DNA from: Streptomonospora sp. PA3
Lineage (GTDB): Bacteria; Actinomycetota; Actinomycetes; Streptosporangiales; Streptosporangiaceae
Direction of reading: 5' to 3'
NCBI RefSeq assembly: GCF_009728995.1
Contig: NZ_VTZW01000004.1
Location: 156,567-220,566 of the forward strand
Length of the DNA stretch: 64,000 nt
Part shown: piece after piece, positions 1 through 9,538 of the stretch
How positions within the stretch are numbered: position 1 is the first letter of the stretch
Layout: each line of letters starts with the position of its first letter
Translations under genes and position numbers: made by a program
Notes under the pieces: model-generated
Seen by the model: the letters and a program-made list of their open reading frames with translations, nothing else
Told to the model about the DNA's origin: nothing
The model's database searches: none

Positions 1-639
1 CTGATGGGCGCCGGCCGCACCGAGCTCGCGATGAGCGTGTTCGGCCGGTCCTACGGGCGCTACGTGCACGGCACCGTGTACAAGGACGGAGCGCCGCTGC
101 GGCTGCACGACGTCGACGACGCCATCTCCGCCGGGATCGCCTACGTGCCCGAGGACCGCAAGGAGCTCGGGCTGATCCTGGAGGACGACATCCGGCGCAA
201 TCTGACCCTCGCCGGGTTGGGCCGTGTCAGCAGGCGCGCCGTCATCGACCCGGCCCGCGAGGCGGTGGCCGCCGAGGAGATGCGCACCCGCATGCGGGTC
301 AAGAGCAACGGGGTCTACCAGACCACCGGCGACCTCAGCGGCGGCAACCAGCAGAAGGTCGTGCTGGGCAAGTGGCTGTTCGCCGAACCGGACCTGCTCA
401 TCCTGGACGAGCCCACCCGCGGCATCGACGTCGGCGCCAAGTACGAGATCTACCTGATCGTGCAGCGCCTGGCCGCCCAGGGCGCCTGCGTCCTGCTGAT
501 CTCCTCGGAGCTTCCCGAGCTGCTGGGCATGTGCGACCGCATCTACGCGATGTGCGAGGGCCGCATCACCGGGGAGATCCCGCGCGAACGGGCCGACCAG
601 GAGTCACTGATGAAGCTGATGACCATGACGAAGGCGTGA
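1..639 (+). CDS. mmsA: Monosaccharide ABC importer ATPase, C-terminal part (5' end outside window)
   Basis: The visible 212 codons are the second nucleotide-binding half of a duplicated sugar-import ATPase (MmsA/XylG/GguA type), a cytoplasmic protein that energises uptake of a simple sugar. Seen in the sequence: the [11 protein letters not shown] segment typical of the second half, the ABC signature LSGGNQQKV at about residue 103 of the visible part, Walker [15 protein letters not shown], and a switch region ending in ISSELPELL. The frame is already open at base 1, so the first ABC domain lies upstream of the window. The permease gene follows after 6 bp, so the two are co-transcribed. The exact sugar cannot be read from the sequence. 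Confidence 0.93.
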   Translation: MMGAGRTELAMSVFGRSYGRYVHGTVYKDGAPLRLHDVDDAISAGIAYVPEDRKELGLILEDDIRRNLTLAGLGRVSRRAVIDPAREAVAAEEMRTRMRVKSNGVYQTTGDLSGGNQQKVVLGKWLFAEPDLLILDEPTRGIDVGAKYEIYLIVQRLAAQGACVLLISSELPELLGMCDRIYAMCEGRITGEIPRERADQESLMKLMTMTKA

Positions 640-645
640 CGGGCC

Positions 646-1944
646 ATGCAATCGACACCACTTCTGCACACAGTGCGCGACCTGGTGCGGAACAACGCGC
701 GGCAGTACGGCATGGTGATCGCGCTGGCGGTCATCGTCGTGCTGTTCCAGATCCTCACGGGCGGCCTGCTGCTGCGGCCGCTGAACATCACCAACGTGAT
801 CATGCAGAACTCCTACGTGCTGATCCTGGCCGTGGGGATGATGCTGGTCATCATCACCGGGCACATCGACCTGTCGGTGGGCTCGGTGGTGGCGCTGACC
901 GGCGCGGTCTCGACGGTGCTGATGACCAGTTGGGGCCTGCCGCCCCTGGTCGTGGTGCCCCTGGCCCTGGCCATGGGCGGCCTCATCGGCGCCTGGCAGG
1001 GGTTCTGGATCGCCTATGTGCGCATCCCGGCGTTCATCGTCACCCTCGCCGGAATGCTCATCTTCCGCGGCCTGACCCTGGTCGTGCTGGGCGGACGCTC
1101 GATCGGCCCCCTGCCGCCGTCGGTGCGCATGTGGGCCAGCGGGTTCATCCCCGGCTTCACCGAGGACGGGCCGCACCTGCTGACGCTCGCGCTGGGCGTC
1201 GCCGGGTCGGCGATCCTGGTGTGGATCCAGTGGCGGGTGCGGGCCCGCAACCTGCACTACGGCCTGCCGGCCCTCTCGGCGGGCCTGACCGCGGCCAAGT
1301 CGGCGGCGACGGTGGTCGTGGTGATGCTGTTCGCCTACATGCTGGCCGACTACAACGGGATCCCGATCGTGGGGCTGCTGCTGCTCGCCCTCATCGTGGG
1401 CTACTCGTTCATGATGAAGTCCACCACCGCGGGCCGGCGCATCTACGCCGTGGGCGGCAGTGAGAAGGCCGCCCGGCTCTCCGGGGTCAAAACCCGGCGC
1501 ACCACGTTCTGGGTGTTCGTCAACATGGGCGTGCTCTCGGCGCTGGCCGGACTGGTGTTCACCGCGCGGCTCAACGCCGCGACCCCGGGCGCGGGCGAGA
1601 TGTTCGAGCTCGACGCGATCGCGGCCGCGTTCATCGGCGGGGCCTCGGCCTCGGGCGGTGTGGGCACCGTCATCGGGGCGATCGTGGGCGCGCTGGTCAT
1701 GGGCGTGATGAACAACGGCATGTCCATCATCGGGCTGGGCGTGGACTGGCAGCAGGCGATCAAGGGCCTGGTGCTGCTGGCCGCGGTCGCCTTCGACATC
1801 TACAACAAGCAGCGCGTCGGAACCGGCCGCGCGGGCGGCACCGCCAAGAAGAAGGGCGACGGCGGCGGCACGCTGCCGCCGGAGCGGGCCGAGCCGGCGA
1901 AGGAGGATACGGCCGAGGCGGCCGCCCCCGGGCCGCCGCGCTGA
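646..1944 (+). CDS. mmsB: Monosaccharide ABC transporter permease
   Basis: A 432-residue polytopic inner-membrane permease of the ribose/xylose class, expected to pair with the upstream ATPase and a periplasmic sugar-binding protein encoded outside the window. The family hallmark GHIDLSVGSVVAL lies near residue 76, followed by many hydrophobic segments and a late GGASASGGVGTVIGAIVGA segment. The length is typical of the MmsB subgroup, which is longer than RbsC. The last 45 residues form a charged Lys/Glu/Pro-rich cytoplasmic tail. The ATG is 6 bp after the ATPase stop and has only a weak ribosome binding site, consistent with translational coupling. A strong stem-loop follows directly. Confidence 0.92.
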   Translation: MQSTPLLHTVRDLVRNNARQYGMVIALAVIVVLFQILTGGLLLRPLNITNVIMQNSYVLILAVGMMLVIITGHIDLSVGSVVALTGAVSTVLMTSWGLPPLVVVPLALAMGGLIGAWQGFWIAYVRIPAFIVTLAGMLIFRGLTLVVLGGRSIGPLPPSVRMWASGFIPGFTEDGPHLLTLALGVAGSAILVWIQWRVRARNLHYGLPALSAGLTAAKSAATVVVVMLFAYMLADYNGIPIVGLLLLALIVGYSFMMKSTTAGRRIYAVGGSEKAARLSGVKTRRTTFWVFVNMGVLSALAGLVFTARLNAATPGAGEMFELDAIAAAFIGGASASGGVGTVIGAIVGALVMGVMNNGMSIIGLGVDWQQAIKGLVLLAAVAFDIYNKQRVGTGRAGGTAKKKGDGGGTLPPERAEPAKEDTAEAAAPGPPR

Positions 1945-1949
1945 GGACC

Positions 1950-1980
1950 GGGCGCGCGGCGCACCGGGTGCCGCGCGCCC
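1950..1980 (+). terminator. Stem-loop terminator after sugar transporter operon
   Basis: Perfect 11-bp G+C stem (GGGCGCGCGGC and its complement) around a 9-nt loop, starting 5 bp after the permease stop. There is no T-run, which is usual for actinomycete terminators. Confidence 0.6.
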
Positions 1981-2049
1981 GCCCGGCCCTCCACAGCGGG
2001 CCGATCCTGCGTGGCCGGGTGTCCGGGGCGGGAACTACGCTGGGGGACC

Positions 2050-3939
2050 GTGGCCGGTCGGATCAGAGACGAAGACGTCGCGCTCGTGCGCGAGCGCTCA
2101 CCCATCGCCGACGTGGTGGGGGAGTACCTGCAGTTGCGCAGCGCCGGCGGCGGCTCGCTGAAGGGGCTGTGCCCGTTCCACGACGAGAAGTCGCCGTCGT
2201 TCAACGTCACTCCCGCCCGCGGGCTCTACTACTGCTTCGGCTGCGGCGAGGGCGGCGACGTCATCCGCTTCATCCAGCAGATCGAGAGCCTCGGCTTCGT
2301 CGAGGCCGTGGAGTCGCTCGCCCAGCAGGCCGGCATCCGGCTGCGCTACGAGCAGGGCGGCTACACCGCGCGCAACGACCAGGGCCAGCGCCAGCGGCTC
2401 ATCGAGGCCCACCGCGAGGCCCAGCGCTTCTACGCCGAGCAGCTGCTGTCCCCCGCCGCCCAGGAGGGCAGGCGCTTCCTCAGCGAACGCGGGTTCGGCC
2501 GCGCCGACGCCGAGCACTTCGGCGTGGGCTACGCCCCCGGCGGGTGGGAGGCCCTCACCGGCCGCCTGCGCGACAAGGGATTCAGCGACCAGGAGATCAT
2601 CACCGCCGGACTGGCCGGGCAGGGCCGGCGCGGGGCCTACGACAAGTTCCGCAACCGGTTGGTGTGGCCGGTGCGCGAGGTCACCGGCGAGATCGTGGGC
2701 TTCGGTGCGCGCAAGCTCGACCCCGCCGACGACGGCCCCAAGTACCTCAACACACCCGAGACCCCGATCTTCAAGAAGGGGCACCTCCTCTACGGCCTCG
2801 ACCTCGCCAAGCGCGAGATCTCGCGCGAGCGCCGCGCCGTGGTCGTCGAGGGCTACACCGATGTCATGGCCTGCCACCTGGCCGGGGTGCCCACCGCCGT
2901 GGCCACCTGCGGCACCTCCTTCGGCGAGGACCACCTCAAGGTGCTGCGCCGCATGCTGCTGGGCCGCTCCAACCAGGGCGGCGAGGTCGTGTTCACCTTC
3001 GACGGCGACGCCGCCGGCCGCAAGGCCGCGGTGCGCGCCTTCGCCGAGGAGCACGGATTCGCCTCCGAGACCTTCGTGGCAGTCCAGCCCGACGGCCTCG
3101 ACCCCTGCGAGCTGCGCCAGCAGCGGGGCGACGCCGCGGTGCGCGACCTGGTCTCCGACCGCAAGCCGCTGTATGAGTTCATGATCCGCACGGTCATCGA
3201 GCAGTACGACCTCGACACCGCCGAGGGCCGCATGGCCGGGCTCGACGCCGCCGCCGAGATCGTGGCCAGCATCCGCAACGAGGGCGTGCGCAAGCTCTAC
3301 GGCGTCAACCTCGACCACTGGCTGGGCATCATGGACGAGTCGTTCGTGCAGCGGCGGGTGGCCCAGCACGTGGCCGCGCGCCGCGGCCGCCCCACCGCGG
3401 CCGCCGGGCGGCGCCAGGCGGCACCCCAGGCGCCGCCGGGTGCGGCGGAGACCGCCCCCTACGACCTGCGCGACCCCTCGCTGCAGCGCGAGCGCCAGGC
3501 CCTCAAGATCGCCGTGCAGTACCCGGCCCTGGCCGGGGAGTTCGACGACCTCGGCGCCGAGTCGTTCACCGTCCCCCAGCACCGCGCCGTCTACGAGCTG
3601 ATCAGCGGCCGGGGCGGGGTGCGCGCCGCCGGCGAGCCCCAGCAGTGGGTGGCGGGCCTGTGCGACGCCGCGCCCGACGAAGCCCAGCGGACGTTCCTCA
3701 CCCGGTTGGCGGTCGAGCCGATCGAGGTCTACGGAGAACTCGACGAGCATTACGCCCAGGAAATTCTGGGCACAATCAAGATTCATTCCATCAACCGCCG
3801 GGTGGCAAACCTGAAATCGCGCCTGGGGCGGCTGGACCCCGTCGGCCAGGCGGCGGAGTACCAGCAGGTCTTCGCCGAGCTGATGGCCGTTGAGCAGCAG
3901 AGACGCCTGATGCGTGAGCGTTCGGGCGGTGCCACGTAG
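2050..3939 (+). CDS. dnaG: DNA primase DnaG
   Basis: Bacterial replicative primase (629 residues) that lays down RNA primers at the fork. Domains in order: CHC2 zinc-binding domain with ligands C41, H44, C62 and C65 (CPFH...CFGC); RNA polymerase core; Toprim domain with EGYTDVM near residue 265 and DGDAAG near residue 316; C-terminal helicase-interaction domain. I chose the GTG at 2050 because the product then begins VAGRIRDEDV, as in actinobacterial DnaG, and GGGGGA lies just upstream. An in-frame GTG at 2011 would add 13 unrelated residues. The sigma factor gene begins 59 bp downstream, an arrangement that recalls the dnaG-rpoD part of the macromolecular synthesis operon. Confidence 0.97.
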   Translation: MAGRIRDEDVALVRERSPIADVVGEYLQLRSAGGGSLKGLCPFHDEKSPSFNVTPARGLYYCFGCGEGGDVIRFIQQIESLGFVEAVESLAQQAGIRLRYEQGGYTARNDQGQRQRLIEAHREAQRFYAEQLLSPAAQEGRRFLSERGFGRADAEHFGVGYAPGGWEALTGRLRDKGFSDQEIITAGLAGQGRRGAYDKFRNRLVWPVREVTGEIVGFGARKLDPADDGPKYLNTPETPIFKKGHLLYGLDLAKREISRERRAVVVEGYTDVMACHLAGVPTAVATCGTSFGEDHLKVLRRMLLGRSNQGGEVVFTFDGDAAGRKAAVRAFAEEHGFASETFVAVQPDGLDPCELRQQRGDAAVRDLVSDRKPLYEFMIRTVIEQYDLDTAEGRMAGLDAAAEIVASIRNEGVRKLYGVNLDHWLGIMDESFVQRRVAQHVAARRGRPTAAAGRRQAAPQAPPGAAETAPYDLRDPSLQRERQALKIAVQYPALAGEFDDLGAESFTVPQHRAVYELISGRGGVRAAGEPQQWVAGLCDAAPDEAQRTFLTRLAVEPIEVYGELDEHYAQEILGTIKIHSINRRVANLKSRLGRLDPVGQAAEYQQVFAELMAVEQQRRLMRERSGGAT

Positions 3940-3998
3940 CACGCAGGTGACAAAAATAGTCCTCACTATTCACCGGCCATATCGGGCACACTGTAGGC

Positions 3999-5153
<1,155 letters not shown>

Positions 5154-5154
5154 A

Positions 5155-5178
5155 GGCGGGCCGCCGCCGCGGCCCGCC
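5155..5178 (+). terminator. Stem-loop terminator after sigma factor gene
   Basis: Perfect 10-bp stem (GGCGGGCCGC) with a 4-nt loop, 1 bp after the stop codon; no T-run. Confidence 0.6.
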
Positions 5179-5228
5179 GCGCGCGCTCGGGCCTGTCCCG
5201 ACCCGGTGAATGCCGCTACGTTGGCGGT

Positions 5229-6596
5229 GTGATGGCCCTGGGGAGAGCTCACCGGCGGTGGCGGGACGGGCCGCGTGCTGCGCGCAGGCGTCCGGGACTG
5301 CTGCTGGGGGTGGCCGCCGCGGCGCTGGCCGCGTGCCTGGCGGCCGGTGTCCTGGCCGCGGTCGAGGCCGTGCGCGGCGGACCGGGCACGGTGCACCGCA
5401 TCGCCTATTTCGCCGACTGGAACATCGCCTCCCGCGGCTACCGGGTCGCCGACGTCGCCGACAGCGGGGCGGCCGCCCGGCTCACCCGGCTGATGTGGGC
5501 CTTCGGCGAGATCAGCGCGTCCGGCCGGTGCCACATCCCCCCGGACCGCGCCTGGCAGCTCTACCAGCGGCGCTACGGCGCCGGAGACAGCGTCGACGCC
5601 GAGGCCGACTCCTACGACCAGCGGCTGGCCGGCGGCCTCAACCAACTGCGCAAGCTCCGTGAGCAGTACTCCGACCTGGGCGCGAGCATCTCGCTGGGCG
5701 GTTGGAACACCTCCAGGCACTTCTCCACGGCCGCGCGCACCGAGGAGTCGCGCGAGGAGTTCGTCTCCTCGTGCGTGGACCTGTGGCTCCGGGGCGATCT
5801 GCCGGTGCGCGGCGGCGAGCCCCAGGGCGGGCCGGGTGCGGCGGCCGGCGTCTTCGACGGGATCGACCTGGACTGGGAGTGGCCCGGCGGCGACGGCCAC
5901 CGCCACAACGTCGAGCATCCCGCCGACCGGCGCAACTTCACCCTGCTCGTCGGCGAGTTCCGCCGCCAGCTCGACGCCCTGGAGGAGGAGACCGGCAGGG
6001 AGTACACGCTGTCGGCCTCGCTGCCCGGCGACCCCGAGCGGATGCGCGAGGGCTACGAGCCCGAGGCGTTCCGGCCCTTGGACTTCGCCACCGTCCAGGG
6101 CTACGACCTCGCGGGCCCGTGGAGCGAGGTGACGGGGCACCACGCCCAGCTGTATGCGTCCGAACAGCGGCCGGACGCGCCCAACGTGCACGACGTCGTG
6201 CACGGCTACCTGGACCACGGCCTGCCCGCGGAGAAGCTCGTCGTGGGCTTTCCCGCCTTCGGCCGCGGCTGGCGGGGCGTCGACCCGGGCCGGGCCGGGG
6301 AGCCGGGCGCGCCGGTGGAGGGGCCCGCCGAGGGCGACTACGGCGAAGGCGCCGCCTCCTATGAGCGGCTGGAGCAGCGCGACGGCCGCCGCGTCTTCGA
6401 CTCCGGCAGCGTGGCGCAGGCGCTGATCGACGGCGGCGAGTGGTGGTCCTACGACACCCCCGAGGTGGTCCGGCGCAAGGGCGACTACGTCCGCGAGTAC
6501 GGCCTGGGCGGGCTGATGATGTGGAACCTGGACATGGACCCCTCCGGCGAGCTGGTGCGGGCGATGGCCGGGGGGCTTGCTCTCCGTGACCGGTGA
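5229..6596 (+). CDS. GH18 chitinase-like glycoside hydrolase, 3' end rewritten by an integrated element
   Basis: Predicted exported or membrane-anchored glycosyl hydrolase family 18 enzyme acting on chitin or related beta-1,4-GlcNAc polymers. An Arg-rich N-terminus is followed by a hydrophobic segment (residues 23-47, LLLGVAAAALAACLAAG). The TIM barrel starts at HRIAYFADWN. The substrate-binding SLGGW lies near residue 155 and the catalytic DGIDLDWEWPG near residues 210-220 (DxxDxDxE, acid E217). The last barrel strand GGLMMWNLDMDPSG is inside the 87-bp direct repeat that bounds the mobile element. The present C-terminus (GGLALRDR) is therefore supplied by the element, while the original ending (VGLGAEMGARA) survives at 13957-13991. 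GTG at 5229 and ATG at 5232 are both possible starts. Confidence 0.88.
   Translation: MMALGRAHRRWRDGPRAARRRPGLLLGVAAAALAACLAAGVLAAVEAVRGGPGTVHRIAYFADWNIASRGYRVADVADSGAAARLTRLMWAFGEISASGRCHIPPDRAWQLYQRRYGAGDSVDAEADSYDQRLAGGLNQLRKLREQYSDLGASISLGGWNTSRHFSTAARTEESREEFVSSCVDLWLRGDLPVRGGEPQGGPGAAAGVFDGIDLDWEWPGGDGHRHNVEHPADRRNFTLLVGEFRRQLDALEEETGREYTLSASLPGDPERMREGYEPEAFRPLDFATVQGYDLAGPWSEVTGHHAQLYASEQRPDAPNVHDVVHGYLDHGLPAEKLVVGFPAFGRGWRGVDPGRAGEPGAPVEGPAEGDYGEGAASYERLEQRDGRRVFDSGSVAQALIDGGEWWSYDTPEVVRRKGDYVREYGLGGLMMWNLDMDPSGELVRAMAGGLALRDR
6484..6570 (+). repeat. attL: left copy of 87-bp direct repeat inside the chitinase gene
   Basis: These 87 bases are identical, base for base, to 13870-13956, and the flanks differ on both sides. 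The repeat encodes the last beta strand of the chitinase barrel. It sits 47 bp before the integrase start, the expected arrangement for an attachment site. Confidence 0.9.
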
Positions 6597-6617
6597 GACC
6601 GGAGGGACTAGTACGCC

Positions 6618-7478
6618 ATGGATGCCCTCGTTCGCGACTTTCTCGACACCGGCGAGCTGAAAGGCTTGTCGCGCTATACGCTGCGCAATTACCGGCGATC
6701 GCTGGCGACTCTCGAAAGGCTTCTCGACAAGGAATTCACGGAAGCGACGCACCGCGATTTGAACCGCTGTCTCTCGTCATACCGAGCCGAGGGGAAAGCC
6801 CCCGGAACGGTATTCCGTCTCTACACGGACGCGCGGATCTTCTTCAATTGGCTGGAATCCGAGGGAGAGATCAGCACGAACCCGTTCCGGAAAACCACCG
6901 CACCGGAGAACCCGACACCACCGGTGGCCGTGGCCGACGCGGAGACGATAAAAAAGCTTTTGGCCGTGGAATGGCCGACCCGCTTTCTGGCCCGCAGAAA
7001 CCGGGCGATGATTCTTGTTCTCCTCGACACCGGCGTCCGCGTATCGGAACTGGCGGCGATGAACACCGAGGATTACGACGGGAAGATGCTTTCGATCCAC
7101 GGGGCGAAGAAGGGCGGCCCCCGGACCGTTCCCACGGGCAAGGCCGCGAGTATCGCGCTGCGTCGGTATCTGCGGATCCATCCCGGCGGCCCTGCCCTTT
7201 GGGTCGGGTCAAAGGGGCGTGTCACCGATTCGGGCGTCCGCAAGATGCTAACCCAAGCTTGTCGAAAAGCAGGCGTCGAGCGCGTTTTCCCGCACGCTTT
7301 GAGGCATAGTTTTGCCCATGAGTTTCGGTTGGCGGGCGGTTCGGATTCGGACCTGATGTATCTCGGCGGGTGGTCGTCGCCACGGCAACTGGAACGCTAC
7401 GGAGCGGCCGGGAAAGTGGAGAGAGCAGCAGCCGCGCATTCCCGGTACTCTCCTGGCGATAGATTGGCGTCGGGGTAA
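6618..7478 (+). CDS. Tyrosine recombinase/integrase of the element
   Basis: A 286-residue XerC/D-like site-specific recombinase, expected to integrate and excise the element at the 87-bp site. The N-terminal SAM-like core-binding domain spans about residues 1-90 (LSRYTLRNYRRSLATL). The catalytic domain follows, with all the classic residues visible: R141 (DTGVRVSEL), K164/165 (GAKKGGPR), H226 and R229 (PHALRHSF), W252 (LGGW) and nucleophile Y261 (LERYG). The protein is short, lacking the Arm-binding domain of phage integrases, so it resembles Xer-type enzymes. GGAGGG precedes the ATG. The gene starts 47 bp from the attL core and reads inward. Confidence 0.93.
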   Translation: MDALVRDFLDTGELKGLSRYTLRNYRRSLATLERLLDKEFTEATHRDLNRCLSSYRAEGKAPGTVFRLYTDARIFFNWLESEGEISTNPFRKTTAPENPTPPVAVADAETIKKLLAVEWPTRFLARRNRAMILVLLDTGVRVSELAAMNTEDYDGKMLSIHGAKKGGPRTVPTGKAASIALRRYLRIHPGGPALWVGSKGRVTDSGVRKMLTQACRKAGVERVFPHALRHSFAHEFRLAGGSDSDLMYLGGWSSPRQLERYGAAGKVERAAAAHSRYSPGDRLASG

Positions 7479-7773
7479 GGGATTCTACCGGCGAATTCTC
7501 CCAAGCCCGGATTTTTCTACCGGAAAAGCTCCTCGACGACATCCTCGACGGCGAAAACATCCTCGACGGCCGTTCTCCAATTGCCAACCGGAGCAAGTGA
7601 AAAGCTTCTCGCCAAAAATGATATCTACACGAGGCACCGGGGTGTGCACGTCCGGGAACGATTCTGGATTAGCTAGTGATCTGCCGTCGAGGACGTCGTA
7701 GCGGCAACCGGTCGTCGGCAACGAGCACGTTCAAAACCCGGTCGAGGACGTTCGGATCCCTTTCCCCGGACCG
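7479..7773. other. Non-coding, motif-rich gap after the integrase
   Basis: I see no credible gene here. Copies of an ACATCCTCGACGG-like motif occur at about 7540-7552 and 7557-7569. Related GTCGAGGACG sequences occur on the same strand near 7685 and 7741. They belong to a family repeated around the serine recombinase gene. Confidence 0.5.
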
Positions 7774-7803
7774 GGTAAGGAATCCGTTAACGGATTCCTT
7801 ACC
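7774..7803. repeat. 30-bp perfect palindrome plus adjacent half-site
   Basis: The left arm GGTAAGGAATCCGTT is followed immediately by its exact complement. A further half-site (GTAACGGATTCCTTGCC) follows at 7805-7821. This could be a dimeric protein-binding site or part of a replication or recombination locus. There is no loop or T-run to suggest a terminator. Confidence 0.7.
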
Positions 7804-7840
7804 GGTAACGGATTCCTTGCCGTCGAGGATGTTTCCGTAG

Positions 7841-7914
7841 GGTCCCATCTTTGGACCCTTTCCAGGGGGTCCCCTTTGGACCCTTTCCAGGGGGTCCCCT
7901 TTGGACCCTTTCCG
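7841..7914. repeat. Three tandem iteron-like units
   Basis: Two units of 25-bp period begin at 7868 and 7893 with the core GGTCCCCTTTGGACCC; a variant unit with two extra bases begins at 7841. Each core is itself an inverted repeat (GGTCC...GGACC), and the units are joined by TTTCCAGGG. Spaced iterons of this kind typically bind a replication initiator or regulator. Confidence 0.75.
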
Positions 7915-8018
7915 GCAGAGTCTCATGTGTGGACCCTTGTTTTGCCAATGAACCTAGGCAGTACCGGCGATGCGGTCGAGGAGGTCAAGTCCGGCAAACC
8001 CAAGCTTTGCCTCCGAAG

Positions 8019-8044
8019 TCTCGCATGACGATCGTTATGTGAGA
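8019..8044. promoter_or_regulatory. Imperfect 26-bp palindrome upstream of the serine recombinase
   Basis: Centred on ACGATCGT with outer arms TCTC/GAGA; 22 of 26 positions are symmetric. It ends 37 bp before the recombinase start, so it may be a crossover/res subsite or an autoregulatory operator. Confidence 0.45.
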
Positions 8045-8081
8045 TTGAATGGGTTGTGAGGACGGACAACGGGGGGCAGGC

Positions 8082-8687
8082 ATGCGGTACGGATACGCAA
8101 GAGTCAGCACCGAAGACCAGTCACTTGACCGGCAGTGCCAGCAACTGGCGGACTGCGACCGGGTGATCACGGATGAGATTAGCGGGAGTGTGCCGTTCAA
8201 TCAGCGGCCGGGTGGGCGCAAGCTCTTGAACGAACTGGTCAAGGGCGACGAACTGGTCATCGTTTCTCTAGACAGACTGGGACGCAGCACTGGTTCTCTG
8301 CTGGTATTGATCGATGAATTGAACCGGGCGGGGATCACGCTCCGGAGCTTGCGGGAAGACATCGATACCGGCAGTGCCACGGGTCGCGTCATGGTAGGAA
8401 TGCTCTCGGTGTTCGCGCAATTCGAGCGGGACCGGACAAGCGAGCGGACGAAAGAAGGTTTGGCAGCGGCCCGGCAACGCGGTGTTCGTCTCGGCAAACC
8501 GCCACGGGTGCCGACGGCCGAAGACCGGCGACTGCGGGAGCGCTACCGCAACGGGGCATCGGTGGCGGAGCTGGTGGCCGAGACCGGTTTGAGCCGCGCC
8601 ACCGTCTACCGGCGGTTGCGGACTAGCTTGCCGACCAACCCCCGGCCACCGTGCCGGGGGTCTTTCTGTAACGGTCAAGCCCTCTGA
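8082..8687 (+). CDS. Serine recombinase (resolvase/invertase family)
   Basis: A 201-residue small serine recombinase. The N-terminal catalytic domain begins MRYGYARVSTEDQ, with the nucleophile serine in ARVS. It continues with LDRLGRSTG (conserved Arg residues) and FAQFERDRTSERTKEGL before the dimerisation helix. A C-terminal helix-turn-helix is visible near residues 165-190 (VAELVAETGLSRATVYRRL). I chose ATG 8082, which fits the family N-terminus and follows GGGGGGCAGG. Upstream in-frame codons would add 11 unrelated residues. It may resolve element dimers or invert DNA between the repeated motifs on either side. A terminator hairpin overlaps the last codons. Confidence 0.92.
   Translation: MRYGYARVSTEDQSLDRQCQQLADCDRVITDEISGSVPFNQRPGGRKLLNELVKGDELVIVSLDRLGRSTGSLLVLIDELNRAGITLRSLREDIDTGSATGRVMVGMLSVFAQFERDRTSERTKEGLAAARQRGVRLGKPPRVPTAEDRRLRERYRNGASVAELVAETGLSRATVYRRLRTSLPTNPRPPCRGSFCNGQAL
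8639..8667 (+). terminator. Rho-independent terminator overlapping the 3' end of the recombinase gene
   Basis: 8-bp perfect stem (CCCCCGGC/GCCGGGGG), 6-nt loop, then TCTTTCT. The stop codon lies 27 bp beyond the stem. Confidence 0.65.
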
Positions 8688-9183
8688 GACGGCCGGAGAG
8701 CGACGAACACCGCTTCCCAGGTCCGATCACACGCGGGCGGGGGGTCGGGGCGGCAGAGAGCTTGTGAGCGGCGACGAGGATGTTTTCCGCTATGTGGAAC
8801 ATCCTCGTCGGCGCGGGGACATCCTCGTCGGCCGGTTGCCGGGACGGAAAGCGGTACGGCCGGGCCGGTCGTCGGCGTTCCGGCAGGGGTTGGGTCGGCC
8901 GGTTTCCAAGCTTTTCGGTTCGGTGGCGAAGTTTCCGTATGGTGAAAGCGTGCCGGAGGCAGTCTGAACATCCTCGGCCGCAGTCTGAACATCCTCGTCG
9001 GCAAAGTGACGTCCGATTTATTCCCATTCTCGTCCGCTTTCTCTATCGCTTTCGGCGAACGGCAAGCTCTTGCTCTCTCTCGGGAGATTGAAAGACTGAT
9101 GTGTGCGACTGACCTTTCCCGCGCCACGGGTTGTGGGAACGGCGGAGGGCGGGCAGGGGTGAGTCCTTTCGTAATCCCGAACC
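8688..9183. other. Non-coding region with repeated motif
   Basis: No reading frame here looks like a real gene. It holds an inverted repeat at 8772-8810 (CGACGAGGATGTTTTCC facing GGAACATCCTCGTCG). A further direct copy begins at about 8819. A 21-bp tandem pair (CAGTCTGAACATCCTCG...) occupies 8960-8980 and 8981-9001. The shared word is AACATCCTCGTCGG, the same family as that seen between 7540 and 7840. Confidence 0.6.
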
Positions 9184-9226
9184 TTAGAATTCACTCGACC
9201 GGGATTTATGATATTGTCAAATGACA
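9184..9226 (+). promoter_or_regulatory. Predicted promoter and operator of the winged-helix gene
   Basis: TTAGAA (9184-9189), a 17-bp spacer and TATGAT (9207-9212) form a plausible sigma-70-type promoter. A TGTCA-AA-TGACA palindrome at 9215-9226 lies at the expected transcription start, a natural place for autorepression. Confidence 0.45.
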
Positions 9227-9246
9227 CCCGAGAAAGGAGTTTTGCA

Positions 9247-9426
9247 ATGGGCCCGAGGAGAGAGATTATCACTGTTAAAACTGTTGCACGGATTTTGGGG
9301 TGCACCCGGAACTGGGTGAGAACCCAGGCCCACATGAAACAGTTGCCGCATTTCCGCACGAAGGAGGGAATTTTCCTCTTCTACGAGGACGACATTCTGG
9401 GCATCGCCGGGAAGCGGCGGCGCTAA
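9247..9426 (+). CDS. Small helix-turn-helix (excisionase/MerR-like) DNA-binding protein
   Basis: A 59-residue protein with a winged-helix pattern: ITVKTVARILGCTRNWVRTQ forms the helix-turn-helix and LPHFRTKEGIFLFYEDDIL the wing and following helix. The fold resembles excisionase/HTH_17 proteins. In this context it may direct excision or regulate the operon that continues into the replication gene. The ATG is preceded by GAAAGGAG at good spacing; an upstream in-frame ATG at 9208 lacks such a site and lies inside the predicted promoter. The basic C-terminus GKRRR may help DNA binding. Confidence 0.7.
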   Translation: MGPRREIITVKTVARILGCTRNWVRTQAHMKQLPHFRTKEGIFLFYEDDILGIAGKRRR

Positions 9427-9538
9427 AAAGAAGTAGCCCCCCGGTTCAAGGAGAAACCGGAGGGCCAGAACCCCGAGCACGAGCATGCGAGCGAGACCGG
9501 AACGGGGTGATGACAACCGACACACAGAAAGGCTACTG

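Noticed and set aside
7841..7914. CRISPR array
   Set aside because: The repeats are contiguous tandem units with only short constant joints, no variable spacers, and no cas genes are present.
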